From Eutreptiella sp. 'Long Island Sound 2002' (taxonomy: Eukaryota; Euglenozoa; Euglenophyceae; Eutreptiales; Eutreptiaceae): DNA of 64,000 nt. Positions 44,216 through 55,718 of the stretch are shown piece by piece (position 1 is the stretch's first letter; the number at the start of each line of letters is the position of its first letter). The stretch spans positions 34,119,394-34,183,393 of the forward strand of contig OZ038383.1 of the NCBI GenBank assembly GCA_964036045.1, written 5' to 3'. A program made the position numbers and the translations under genes. The notes under the pieces are model-generated. The model made no database searches. It had not been told where the DNA came from and was given only the letters and a program-made list of their open reading frames with translations.

Positions 44216-45054
44216 TGGCGGCATTTTAAAAACGTCAACAGGAGTCTGATCTCCTCCTCTTGGCCCCCCTCTTGGGGTGCTACTGTATCATTATGGAAGC
44301 AAGGGAGCTTTGTGCACCGGGTGGGGGGGGGGCTGGTCTGAGCCCCCTAAAGGAGGCCTAGGGGGAGGGCTAGGGCTCACATGACAGGGCTTTTATAAAA
44401 GGGCATCCTATTTTTTCTACATGATATATGGCGCAAAGGCATTCGGGCATCGTGGGGATCATTTTGAGCCATATATATTGGGGTACTCAAGATCCCCCTA
44501 CCCCCTCTGTGGTCTGTTTGTGGCTCCTGCCACGTCAGCCCGCAAGGGGGGGGGCTCTCCAAATGGGGCTTAGACGACTCCCACCCCGCGCAAACTTTTT
44601 TTCAAGTACCCCAATGTGGATCATTAAATTTAAGTCAAAGAGGGCAAATGCTCTGGAGCGAAGACACAAAACTCAGGTGGGGTCCAATACATGCGAACAT
44701 GCCAAAAAGATTGTCCAGGCAAACAGAGGGAGGGGAGCACTAATGTTGGTAAGGGGGTAGCGGGCTGTTGAAAGGCTCTAGTCCAGAAATCCACATACGG
44801 CTGCACAAAGGGAGTAGTGATAGTGTGTTGTGCACTCCATTTGCAGGATTTCCATGCAAAGCAACAATGTTATGAGCAAGGGGGGGTTTCTCAGAAATCC
44901 GATACCATGAGGGGTTTCGGAACCCCCCCCCCCCCTTAAAAGTGGTCCGTGGGGGGTTTTTTAAGGGTGTTTTTCGATGAAAGCACACCATTTGTGCGAA
45001 AAATTTTTGGTAGTATTCTTTTGGGCTGCATACCCACAGTTTTGTCCTTCTGCA
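44216..45054. other. mixed low-complexity sequence, no gene
   Basis: Contains G11 at 44321, an inverted pair ATTGGGGTACTCAAG (44479) / TCAAGTACCCCAAT (44603), and C13 at 44925. GGGGGTTTCTCAGAAATCCG (44881) has an inverted relative at 52790-52820. No coding block was recognised. Confidence 0.5.
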
Positions 45055-47143
45055 CAATGTAGCCACTTTTGATTTTGTCCCCTTGTTGGGGGACCCCCGA
45101 GAATGCAAGGGTGACGTCGCGTTTCCGCCCTCCTTTGGGCCCCCGAGGAGGCAGGGGTGAGGTAGCCATTTCTTAATTTGTCAACCTTTTGTTTGGGGAC
45201 CCCCGAGAATGCAGGGGTGACGTAGCATTTCCGCCCTCTTTTGGGCCCCCGAAAAGGTAGGGGTTAGGCAGCCACTTCTGAATTTGTCAACCTTTGTTTG
45301 GGGACCCCCGAGAATGTAGGGGTGGCGTACCATTTGCGCCCTCTTTTGGCCCCCGACAAGGCAGGGGTGAGGCAGCCACCTCTGAATTTGTCACCCTTTT
45401 GTTTGGGGACCCCCGAGAATGTTGGGGTGACGTAGCATTTGCGCACTCTTTTGGGCCCCCGAGAAGGCAGGGCTGAGGGGGCCGATTCTGATCTTGTCCC
45501 CCTTTGTTTGGGGCCCCCCCGAGATTGCAGGGGTGACGGTGGATTTGCGCCCTCTTTTGGGCCCCAGAGAAGGCAGGGTTGAGGCAGCCACCTTTGATTT
45601 TGTCCCCTTTTGTTTGGGGACCCCCGACAATGTAGGGGTGACGTAGCAAATGCGCCCTCTTTTGGGCCCCCGAGAAGGCAGGGGTGAGGTAGCCATTTCT
45701 GATTTTGTCAGCCTTTTGGTTGGGGAACCCGGAGAATGTTGGGGTGACATAGCATTTGCGCCCTCTTTTGGGCCCCCGAGAAGGCAGCGGTGAGGCAGCC
45801 ACTTCTGATTTTGTCACCCTTTTGTTTTGGGACCCCCCAACAATGTAGGGGTGGCGTAGCATTTGCGCCCTCTATTGGGCCCTAGAGAAGGCAGGGTTGA
45901 GACATCCACCTTTGATTTTGTCCCCTTTTGTTTGGGGACCCCCGAGAATGTAGGGGTGGCGTAGCATTTGCGCCCTCTTTTGGGCCCCCGAGAAGGCAGG
46001 GGTGAGGCAGCCACTTCTCAATTTGTCACTTTTTCTTTTGGGGACCCCCGAGAATGCAGGGGTGACGGTGGATTTGCACCCTCTTTTGGGCCCCCGAGAA
46101 GGCAGGGGTGAGGCAACCATTTCTTAATTTGTCACCCTTTTGTTTGGGGACCCCGAGAATGTAGGGGTGGCGTAGCATTGGCACCCTCTTTTGGGCTCTG
46201 AGAAGGCAGGGGTGAGGCAGCCCCTTCTGATTTTGTCACCCTTTTGTTTGGGGACCCGGAGAATGTAGAGGTGACGTAGCATTTGTGCCCTCTTTTGGGC
46301 CCCCGAGAAGGCACAGGTGAGGCAACCACTTCTGAATTTGTCACCCTTTTGTTTGGGGACCCGGAGAATGCAGGGGTGGCGTAGCGTTTGTGCCCTCTTT
46401 TGGGTTCTGAGAAGGCAGGGCTGAGGTAGCCATTTTCTATTTTGTTACCCTTTTGTTTGGGGACCCCGGAGAACGTAGGGGTGGTGTAGCATTTCTGCCC
46501 TCTTTTGGGCCCCCGAGAAGGCACGGGTGAGGCAGCCATTTCTGGTTTTTGTCCCCTCTTGTTTGGGGACCCCCGAGAAGGCAGGGCTGAGGCAGCCACT
46601 TCTGATTTTGTCACCCTTTTGTTTGGGAACCCCCGACAACGTAGGGGTGAGGTAGCATTTGCGCCCTCTTTTGGGCCCCAGAGAAGGCAGGGGTGAGGCA
46701 GCCATTTCTGATTTTGTCCCCCCTTGTTTGGGGACCCCCGGGAATGCACGATTGGAGTGGCGTAGCAAATGCGCCCTCTTTTGGGCCCCCGAGAAGGCAG
46801 GGGTGGGGCGGCCATTCTAATTTTGTCAACCTTTTGTTTGGGGACCCCGAGAATGCAGGGGTGGTGTACCATTTGCGCCCTCTTTTGGGCCCTTGAGAAG
46901 GCAAGGGTGAGGCGGCCACTTCTGAATTTGTCACCATTTTGTTTCGGGACCCCCGAGAATGCAGAGGTGGCGTAGCATTTGTGCCCTCTTTTGGGCCCCC
47001 GAGAAGGCACGGGTGAGGCAGCCACTTCTGAATTTGTCACCCTTTTGTTCGGGGACCCCGGTAATGCAGGGCCGGCGTAGCATTTGCACCCTCTTTTGGG
47101 CCCCCGAGAAGGCAGGGGTGAGGCTGCCAATTCTGATTTTGCA
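45055..47143. repeat. ~105-bp tandem array, about 20 copies
   Basis: GTTTGGGGACCC recurs at 45191, 45296, 45401, 45506, 45612 and on, a period of 105 bp. A unit reads TTCTGATTTTGTCACCCTTT, GTTTGGGGACCCCCGAGAAT, GCAGGGGTGACGTAGCATTT, GCGCCCTCTTTTGGGCCCCC, GAGAAGGCAGGGGTGAGGCA and GCCAC. It shares the framework TTCTGATTTTGTCCC / GGGACCCCC / GGGGT-GTAGC with the 85-bp family. The long minus-strand frame of 350 codons (46132-47184) is an effect of the period being a multiple of three and is not a gene. Confidence 0.95.
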
Positions 47144-47519
47144 AGGAATACGTAGTAATTGCTTTGTGCGGAGTTGTCTTTCATTTTTCTATTTAGGCAA
47201 GTGGTTTTAGGGGCGGCCCCCCTTTAAAAAATCCAAGCAGTGAATGGTGCCCACACCCAAACGTGTGTGTGCCCAAACCTAAACCATAACAAATGCACTC
47301 GCCACAGAGCGATGGGAGTAGGCACCCACGATAACACTCGCCGCACAGCAACCGGAGTGGGCACCATTTGTTGCGTTTTTGGCGAGTGCATTTGTTTGTG
47401 CAATTTCATTTGCATTTTTCGTACAACCCTTGTGCATTGCAGTTCTGAAAGTGCTCTTTCTAATGTAGCGCAACGAGTTACTGCCTACGTCCGTGGGGAA
47501 CACATGAGTACAAGGTCTT

Positions 47520-48096
47520 GTGTTCCCTTCCCAATCCAACACCGGCACTGAATTTGCTTGGGGATACTCCACCCCCACCATCAAGTACGCAACGATGTGT
47601 GGAATTTTTCCTTTGTGGTTTATCGCGAACAGAGTTTGTGATGGTATATGGGGCTACAACGCCAAGTACACACAGGACGAAAGGGACTTCGGGTTGCTTG
47701 CATTGAGCATTGGTGGCCCACGGCTCTCGCATGCTGCAGACACATCGCACCCACCGAGGCTGCAAGGGGCATCGCCACTGTTTTGAACAATTGCAAGAGT
47801 GCAACTGCTAGCGGCACATTTTGCTTGTCCTTTGGACTGTAAGCCCGGTTTGAGATCAGACACTGAAACACATGTGCCATGGGGCGCACCGTTGCTACCA
47901 TAATGCGCATTCTTGACTCTAGTTGGAATCCATGGTTCAATCCATGCGAGCCCGTGTTCTTGAAGAGATGTGGCGGATCAAAAAACATGCCACCCCAACT
48001 AAGTACGTTACAAGTAACACCGGGGACGTCCAGTGTCTCTGATAGTTGCAGGCTACCACGGTGTGCGGCGGCCCGTCAGGGCTCACCGTCCGTGCC
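47520..48096 (+). pseudogene. coding-like remnant, unassigned element protein
   Basis: 47520-47786 reads TEFAWGYSTPTIKYATMCGI and NAKYTQDERDFGLLALSIGG. After a shift, 47879-48096 reads RTVATIMRILDSSWNPWFNP and LKRCGGSKNMPPQLSTLQVT. Composition is protein-like in both. It is cut by the MITE at 48099. No family recognised. Confidence 0.35.
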
Positions 48097-48098
48097 TA

Positions 48099-48731
48099 AT
48101 CCCCCCCCCCCCCCCGACTGTAGACCCGGGTGTTATAATTTTTTTCCCCTGAGCCATGTCAGGTGGGTCTTATATAGTGGTCTTTTTGAAGTGTGTGTTG
48201 TACTTCTTTGATACGGAGCACACTGTGACCTATTTTCTGAGCCACCCAAGAATGCCGGTTTCGGTGACGCAACTTTTATCCATTTTTTTTCAACCGAAAA
48301 AAAACTGTTTTGGGGGGCAATGACATCATCATTATGTCACCACACATTTTCACATAATGAATTGAAGCATTGATGCATACATGTATGAAGAATTTTGAGG
48401 TTCAACAATCTTGGTACAATTCCTAAAAAATTTTGTTTATTTTATTTTTCTCAGTGTCATTATTATGAGTGAATCCGATGCACACATTCAAGATCCACGT
48501 GATGAAGAAGCATCCAATGAATGTTTTTTGTCTTTTTTTGGGGTTGGGGGTGAGGTTGAGGACAATTTTGCTTCATTTCCTTGTGCTCCGCAAAAATTTC
48601 CCGGGCGGGTCTTATATAGAGGTCTTTTTGAAGTGGGTCTTATAGTTGTCTTTGCCGAGGAGGGGCTAAAAAAAGGGGTGGGTCTTATAAATGGGGGGTT
48701 CTGGGTGGGTCTACAGTCGGGGGGGGAGGAG
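48099..48731. mobile_element. 633-bp MITE-like element with C-run inverted ends
   Basis: Left end: C15 followed by GACTGTAGACCCGGGTGTTA. Right end: GTGGGTCTACAGTCGGGGGG, so CCCCCCGACTGTAGACCC is inverted at the two ends. A TA dinucleotide flanks each side (48097-48098 and 48732-48733). GGGTCTTATATAG-GGTCTTTTTGAAGTG occurs twice inside in direct orientation (about 48165 and 48605). No transposase frame; probably non-autonomous. Confidence 0.6.
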
Positions 48732-48744
48732 TAGTGACAATAAG

Positions 48745-49180
48745 TACCCGCGGTCACATAGCTCACTAGATTGGGCCCATGCAGTGTAGATGTGCCGGAG
48801 CATGTGTTGCATATCCTGCCGAGTAAACTTATTACACGAGGCACACATCAAGAAGGGTATGCCGCTATGTACCTCACGATGCATGGGGACAATGAGCCAC
48901 ACAACACACACCGATGCCCGGTGAATGGTACCATCCTCTAGGTGTTGCCGAAGGGCAAGCAAATCACCTTCGCCCTGAATTTCGGGAACTCCCGCATGCT
49001 CCATGCAAAGCCTATACAGCAGTGGGGATGCACCCGCGGCCACTGATGGCACAATGTCCCCCTCAACTGCCACCTCGTCAACACAAATGGAGTATGCACA
49101 AAAGGGGAGTTTGCTTGGCAAGATAGCCAAAATGTCTTCTGCTGTAATCGTGTTCCCATAAGCAATGGGTTGATGTTTGT
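48745..49180 (-). pseudogene. N-terminal-type part of an element gene (copy B), inverted
   Basis: Reading leftwards from about 49180: HQPIAYGNTITAEDILAILP, then CAYSICVDEVAVEGDIVPSV, LYRLCMEHAGVPEIQGEGDL, RQHLEDGTIHRASVCVVWLI, CASCNKFTRQDMQHMLRHIY and AWAQSSELCDRGYLLSLLL. The frame is open from the 49.18-kb breakpoint to the MITE at 48731, and has the most convincing protein composition of the repeat-encoded genes. A similar motif order is known to me from uncharacterised fungal repeat proteins, where this part precedes the type of sequence found on the + strand from 49193. Hence the two parts of one gene appear inverted relative to each other. Confidence 0.5.
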
Positions 49181-49192
49181 GTTGGGGAGCAC

Positions 49193-52140
49193 TTGGTCCG
49201 TACTTGGGCGTTGCGCACAGCCATCCCCGATTTACGGTTGACAGGGCATATTTTTGATCTGCTGCTGTTAGGGTACTTTGACCCGAAGCTCAATTTGTGC
49301 ATTGTAATGGAAAATTTGTCTACGAGCCATCAGTTGATGTTGTATGGATTCAATAAATACACAAAGGAGTTTGTACCCACAAGCCTGTATATGCGGTGGC
49401 AAGTGACCTCTTCATTACTGTGAAAGTAATGCATGTCTGCGACCCCGCCGCAAATTTGTACCTGTGCCAAATGGGGTCGCAGCCAGCAGAGAACTTGTTT
49501 TCCACCCTAAACCACAACCGCATTTTCGATGTATTGCAACTGCGCGACCGCTTGCAAGCCATTGTGGACATCCAAGACATTTCTCAGGCACATCCAAATT
49601 GGCGAAAGCGACATGAGCGCTACGACACGGATCACTTGACTCCGCTACAATACACGGGAAGCTGTAGCGTGCAAAGTGTTGATCTCAAAAAGGTTTGGGA
49701 AAGGGGCGCAACACGTGCCACTTCCATCCTTCAGCAACAGCCGCAGATGGGCTCATCTGCGCGGGGCGTCTTGGAGTCTCTTTTCGAAAGCGGTGCCACC
49801 CTTTTGAAGCCCCGTGGTGTCCCACTTGTGTTGGACAAGGAGATGAATTTGTCGAAGACGCACAGGACACCAAAGGAGAAGAGGATACTAACCCCACTAA
49901 TGCTTGTGCCTTGGAATCGTCATGGTTCTGACCGGAATAAAGCTTATGTCCCATGCGCCAATGGGAGCAGTGTGCATATTACACAACTTGTCAATGAATA
50001 TTTCAATGGCAATGTGGAACATGTGTCAACCGACCGCCTGCGGCGCACGGCAAACACTGCCCAGTTTGGACATACCTGCACAAACCCTGACAATGTTGCA
50101 TTTCCTAACAGTGGCAATGTCGATGGGGATGCCATCATTGTTGGGGCTATTGTTCTGGCCCTAATGACCTTCCTATGGGGCCAGCATCGGACATGTTCCG
50201 TGCGCACGTTTAATTTTTCATGGTGCACGGTTGACGTGCACGGGTATATGGTACCACGAAGGAGGCCCTTGCGACAGGACATGCCATCCCTGAAACGGGT
50301 CAAGTTTTGCCCTTTGTTGTAACCAACAATGATCCGACCTTGTTGCGGTGGTCCGGACACTTTGGTCCGGAATGTGAATTTCGGAGTAGCCATGTGGTGT
50401 TTTTGGATGCCCAAATGGATGGCGATGGTTGTTGGATCATTCAAGTGGGCACGTTATCTGCCTTTGTGAGGACCGCACAGGTGCCAAACTGTCCCCAGTT
50501 GTCCGTTGCGGTGCTCAGCAAGGACTTGGCGTACGGGGTCCAATCGTTCCACCAGGTCAGCCATTCGGTCCAGAAGATGCCCCGCACAATAGCCAACACC
50601 TACTAGCGCTAATCACTAGGGGTGCAAAGTATGCACCACATCCGCGGGCTAAGATCAGTGTACGATAAAGCCTCGCGAGCCAAATAGGCATACCACTCTT
50701 TGGTGACTAGCCACCTACACGAACAACTGCTTGTTGCACGTATGAGACACCATCTAACCTCACTCCATCAGACGACTGAAACTATGTACCACACAGCCAA
50801 ACACGTCGTGACTACCTTGTACTATGACAGTACAACCGTCATCTGCTTAGTTCGTCGCTACAGACAACATTTACACCGATCACAGGAACTGTACTGCACA
50901 CGACAATACTACACACAATCCATAATGAAGCACGCCATGGACTAGGTGGACCGCGAGGGACTCGTTACACAGGCCCTCCAAACAAAACACACCTTATACG
51001 AAATAGCCACACGACCAATACACCAACAACTATGCTTGCAGCGCAAGTGACCCAGAGGGGAACGGGACCCGTCCGCCTGGAAGTCCCCCTACAACCCTTA
51101 CCAAAACGCCACAAAGCACACTGGGACCCCACTGAATGGGACATCCTCCTAATGACTGACAACTGACAGTGGCCCTTCAGCAGCACCACACACCATGCCC
51201 CAGCTACTCCCTTTGTACTTTGGGAACCCATGGGGGACCACACCTGAGCTAGATTCCGTATGCAACGTTTACTTGAACTCGCCCTCGGGCTTCGGCACTT
51301 TTAGTTTGGCCTATTTGATCAAAAAAAATTGTCCCCAGTTGCATGCAGAGCCCTATGCTCGTGTTGCGCATACCAGTGTGCGACCCGCAGAAGCTACAAA
51401 ATTCTGTTTGTTTTGTGGGGTGGCCATTGCTTTGGCACGGATGCGCAATCATATGGCCGTGCACCTGCAAAGGGGAGAGGTGGTAGTTGACCCCAAGATG
51501 CGGGGTGAGGCAGAACCTTGTGGATTTTGTGGTGGTAGTACAGGCACGTGCACGACGAGTATTGTGCGGAAGAAAATTAGCAGCACGTGCCCGTTCGTAG
51601 TCATGCTGAAGCCAATAGTGGCCATGCGCAAGCAAGAAAACATGCCCCGGAAATGTTCTATTCCCGCGATCCTGTGGGTTTTGAACATCAAAACTCACTT
51701 GGCACGGTGCCATCCCACGGTGCCACCAAACTCTTGATTTGACGGAATGGGTTGTAGTTAGCAGGGATGATGCGGAAAAAAAGGAGCATGCCAAAAAAAT
51801 CCCTGTGGTGATGAAACCGAAGATCACCTTGAAGGTGGCAAAGGTGGTTGATAGCGAGGCTACGTCTTACTCTGAGCCCTCGCTTGGCCGCACCGATTGG
51901 AAATGGAAGCAAGAGGAGGATGCAAGCTCCGCGGGATGAAGGTCCGCAGCCGATTCTGATTCGTCTAGTGGTAGCGAGAGTTCGGCATCTTCTTCCTCGC
52001 CAGCCTCCTCTTCTTCCTCTTCTTCAGGGGTGGAAGTTCCCCCCAAAAAGAAGGCTGTGAAGGCCAAGGGCACAAAGCGGCCCACTACCACTGCCATGCT
52101 CAGTGCTAAAAAGCGATGCACGCCTGGGCGCAAGAATTAG
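49193..52140 (+). pseudogene. C-terminal part of the element gene (copy B)
   Basis: Blocks in order: 49193-49423 (RLTGHIFDLLLLGYFDPKLN, SHQLMLYGFNKYTKEFVP); 49396-50322, open for 308 codons (AANLYLCQMGSQPAENLFST, QAHPNWRKRHERYDTDHLTP, then Lys-rich); 50307-50606; and 51195-51737, which has three Cys/His sets (FCLFCGVAIALARMRNHMAVH, shown here only in part: C-x2-C with H-x3-H; CGFCGGSTGTC; and IKTHLARCHP). From 51739 on other frames lead to a Ser cluster (51955-52040) and a Lys-rich end (VEVPPKKKAVKAKGTKRP) with a TAG at 52138-52140. The region 50640-51190 is not coding-like. Several frameshifts make it a pseudogene. The zinc-finger-like segment and basic tail suggest a DNA-binding protein. 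Confidence 0.5.
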
Positions 52141-53650
52141 GTTGCCCTCTCTCTCTCCTTCCCTTGCAGCAGCATGCGCATTAGGGCTGGAAGGCCCACA
52201 CAATGGCGCGGGGAGGGAGGCCTGGCCCGCTATAGCCCTAAGGGCCTCCCGAGTTGCGTCGGCCGACCAATATAGTATCACACACCCCCCCCTTCCTTTA
52301 CCCCCCCCGCCCCCACATATTGCATTACACACCCCATGGTGTATTTCTAACCCCATGGTGTAATTCGAACCCCGTGACACCCTCGGTGACCCACCCACCC
52401 CTTATGCAGTTCTAACCCCATGGTGTATTTCCAACCCCATGGTGTATTTCAAACCCCATGACCGCCTCGGTGACCCACAATCCCAAGAGGTATGGTACCC
52501 ATTGCCGGAAATACCCAAGCCGATGAAACCATACCCAACAAATGGGTAGGGGCGGTGCAAATTGTCGGATCACACCTGGGCCGTACACCCAACCGTTCGG
52601 AGTTGCCCGACACTATGTGAGCATCGTAATGTATTTCATTTCGTGTGCATATATGCTAACATCTTAGGCCACCGGGTCCATTTTGGGCCTGCCAAGGGGG
52701 CTAGAGGGGCTAGGGTGCCCTTCTCGCGGACGATACCCCCGCGCAGCGAAACCCCCCCCGTTTTAAGTTTGGCTCTGGGGGGGGGGGGTTAATCAGGATA
52801 TCCGATTTTTGAGAACCCCCCACCCCCTGGTTATGAGGCTAGATGATACATGTAGACAGAGCTGATGACATTCATACATGAGTAGATGACAGTGATGTGG
52901 GCTAGATGACAAGTTGTTTGCCTCTCCCCTCCTCCAGCCTCCATGCATATGCTGCACCGTTTTGCCCGCACCATGAGTCGCTGTTGGTCATGATTCAAGT
53001 CCACAGTGGCAAGTTACCCCACTCTGCAAGGGTAGGGGGACTTTCAATTGTGCTAGCATGCGCAACAGACACCTCCTCCCCCAACAAAGCAACTCAGTTG
53101 GTGACCCGAATCTCTAATTGAGTTGGTTTTGGATGTAATGCGCACCCCCAAAAGTGGACAAGGTATCTGTGGAATTAGGGTGCCAGGGCGCCTCAGAAAG
53201 ATCATCATGTGTCTTGTCTTCGATGCAATCTTCATGACTTTTTGATTCCTATAATGGCTGAATTGAGGCCCAAGCCCAGTGGACCTAGTCTATGGTGTCT
53301 ATAGTCTATAGTGTATATATAGTCTATGGTGCATTGCAAAATTTTCGCATTCAGCATATATTATTTGCAAGCACAAGAGTGCATGGTTCGAACATTTCCT
53401 GAACCCAGATTTTTTATCTTTTTCTCAAAAAGGAACTGCATTATGGATGCCCCCCTTCTTTGACCCGTCATGTCAACCAACCATCGTTGGATTGAACCTT
53501 CCTGTCCAAACCAGAGACAAAACCTAGAAGGTGGGAAAAAGATTATGCATGCAAACTTTCTTGTGCAATACCTGATGAAGTGACAGGCAACGAAAAAACA
53601 ATGATAAACATGGTTGGTATTGTGTTCATGTGGAGCACACCTTTGCACAA
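52141..53650. other. low-complexity sequence and short repeats, no gene
   Basis: 52322-52470 repeats AACCCCATGGTGTATTTC about five times. 52755-52790 has C and G runs. 53285-53335 repeats GTCTATAGT-type words. Nothing else was recognised. Confidence 0.6.
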
Positions 53651-54059
53651 CTGTGGAAGTGGAAGGTTGATTAGATGACTATTTGTTGCTGTTCTCCTGG
53701 TGCTGGTATTGTTATCCAGGGCCTTTCTGTGAGGGTCAGTCTGAAGGGAGAACGCAGTGTAGTTACCCAAAAGTGTGTACACTATGTAACCGATTTCCCA
53801 CAGTCCACTGGCGGGTGGAGCTCTGGTTACTGCTTGCCAGGGGATGGCCAGGAGAATTGGACGCTGGGTGTGCTTGCCATGGGAGGGCCGGGAGAACTGG
53901 ACGCTGTGTGCACACGGGTGCACAGTGGACCCCAGAAGTGTCGTGGGGTCACAATGGACCATCGGCCTTGAGGGACGTGATTCAATGCACAGTGGTGCCA
54001 TGTCATGAAGGGCTGAATGGAAATGGGGTGGGGTCACAAGGGATGAGTCCAGGGAAATA

Positions 54060-54720
54060 CTCCCAACAGGTGAGCTGCTGCACGTGCGTTGCAGTGCCCC
54101 CCCCCCCTCCCAGGTTTTAACCCATCAGCTTTCAATATTGTGCATGGTGGTTAGATGGGGGGTGGTCGGTTGCCATGCAGATGGCCATGTTGGAGGAAAG
54201 TTGTTGGCACATTGCAGCTAGTTCTTTAGGGCAGTACTGCTCCAAAGTTGTCCCATCATCCCCGTCCTGTATAGCTCTTTCGACCTTACATGCCTGATTG
54301 TGGCAAGCATGGCAAGCGTGAGCCGGTATGCAATGGCAAGGACTTCAACACCATTGGCAATGATGGGATCAAGGATGCAACCATCCCTGTCAGCAAGGAT
54401 GTGACCAGCCCTTGTAAGCTGTCTGCAAAGGATGTGAGTGAGTTGCATGCAGCATATGCTGACAATGAAGAGACGGCATGTGACGACAATCCAGTGGTGA
54501 GCCATGTGATTGTTCCCAAGAAGAAAGAATTCACTGAGGATGGCATCCAGCTTGGGATGTGGGTATGCATCTGCACGGCAGGCATATTTATCTGTATTTA
54601 CTCTCAACTGTTACATGTGTATCGCCGCAGGGTGTGCCACAAAGCACAGCAAGTTTGTTTTGAATATTACATGGGCGACATCATTTGGGTGGATTTCTTA
54701 TCAGCCCATTGTCACTGAGA
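54060..54720 (+). CDS. possible exon(s) of an unidentified gene
   Basis: 54290-54560 is open and hydrophilic (MPDCGKHGKREPVCNGKDFN, IKDATIPVSKDVTSPCKLSA, HVIVPKKKEFTEDGIQLG), with GATGTGGGTATGC as a plausible donor at 54559. An acceptor-like TCGCCGCAG ends at about 54631, followed by another open stretch to 54716. Upstream, 53683-54060 is repetitive and not convincing. Even spacing of charged residues and lack of repeats suggest a real host exon, but no family is recognised and its frame after the putative intron is uncertain. Confidence 0.3.
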
Positions 54721-55129
54721 ACCATGATTTTCACTGTCAGATCCCTACTCTGAATCAATGGACAGCATAAACTGCAGGCTGATCATCAGCTTTGCAATTC
54801 CCTTTTCCCCTTAGGTTTGGTGTCATGGTGGGTGGCATATTGGGTTGTTGAGTAGCATGTTGGATGCATACCACAACCCCCCCCCCCCCCAATTCGGCGG
54901 CCGAATTTGGCCGAATTTGCCGAATTGGTCTGCCGAATTGTTGCGTTTCTGAATTTCGCCGATTTGTTTTGCCAAATCACTAGGTTTCTGGGACTTTGCC
55001 GCCTCGTTTTGCCGACCTGTTGGGGTTTATGGGTTCTGGGTCACCTGAGTTGGAGGCATCCCTTACTTTGGGACACTCCATAATACCTCTTCTTTGTACA
55101 TTGGTTGTTCAGATTGGCACCATGCAGTG

Positions 55130-55390
55130 TTTTTACTGTCCACAAAAAGACGTGTCTTTGGTCCCCTGGGATTCGTTGTCCTCCGCTGATCAAGCTTTGC
55201 TTCGGGACAAGTATCCTGATGCCGGTGAGGGGGCAGTTTGCGAATTTTGTGTGTCGTTATACCAATTCACACCTCTTGGATATTCAGAAAGTGCACAGCC
55301 TTCCCGTGCACATGAAAAAAAAGCGCCGCAAACTGAAACGGTGGGACCACGTTCCCCCCCCCCGACACCTCCAAAACCCCCTGTTTGACT
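55130..55390 (+). pseudogene. small zinc-ribbon-like ORF at the head of the element
   Basis: In frame from 54996: MQCFYCPQKDVSLVPWDSLS then GAVCEFCVSLYQFTPLGY. The C-x2-C pairs about 36 residues apart suggest a zinc-binding module. In another frame the 3' part reads VHMKKKRRKLKRWDHV, a basic run. Repetition of this 3' part at 55.48 and 56.40 kb shows local duplication. Confidence 0.35.
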
Positions 55391-55718
55391 GTGGGCAGGT
55401 TTTGCCATTTTTCTGGGTGACCCCGCCCAAAAACGGTGCCGTTTTTCCAAAATGTCGTTGAAGCAATCGGCGCTTTTTGGATATTCAGAAAGTGCACAGC
55501 CTTCCCGTGCACATGAAAAAAAAAGCGCCACAAACTGAAACAGTGGGACCAAGTTACCCCCCGGACACTTCCAAAAACCTGTTTTGGACTCTAGGGGGGC
55601 GCCTCAAGCGCAGTGCAACTATTTGGGCGTCCGGCCGTACTAGAGACCCATGCTTTGAGATACTAGGGGCCCCTAGGGGCATCATGGTGACCCCTAGCGG
55701 AGGTTTTGACTTCTGATT

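Noticed and set aside
46132-47184. 350-codon minus-strand ORF of repeated peptide
   Set aside because: The 105-bp array period is a multiple of three, so one open unit gives a long repeated frame. No start context or known motif, and units vary with stops in other parts of the array.
52355-52470. Possible promoter or regulatory array from repeated CCATGGTGTA words
   Set aside because: Simple short tandem repetition without any gene start nearby.
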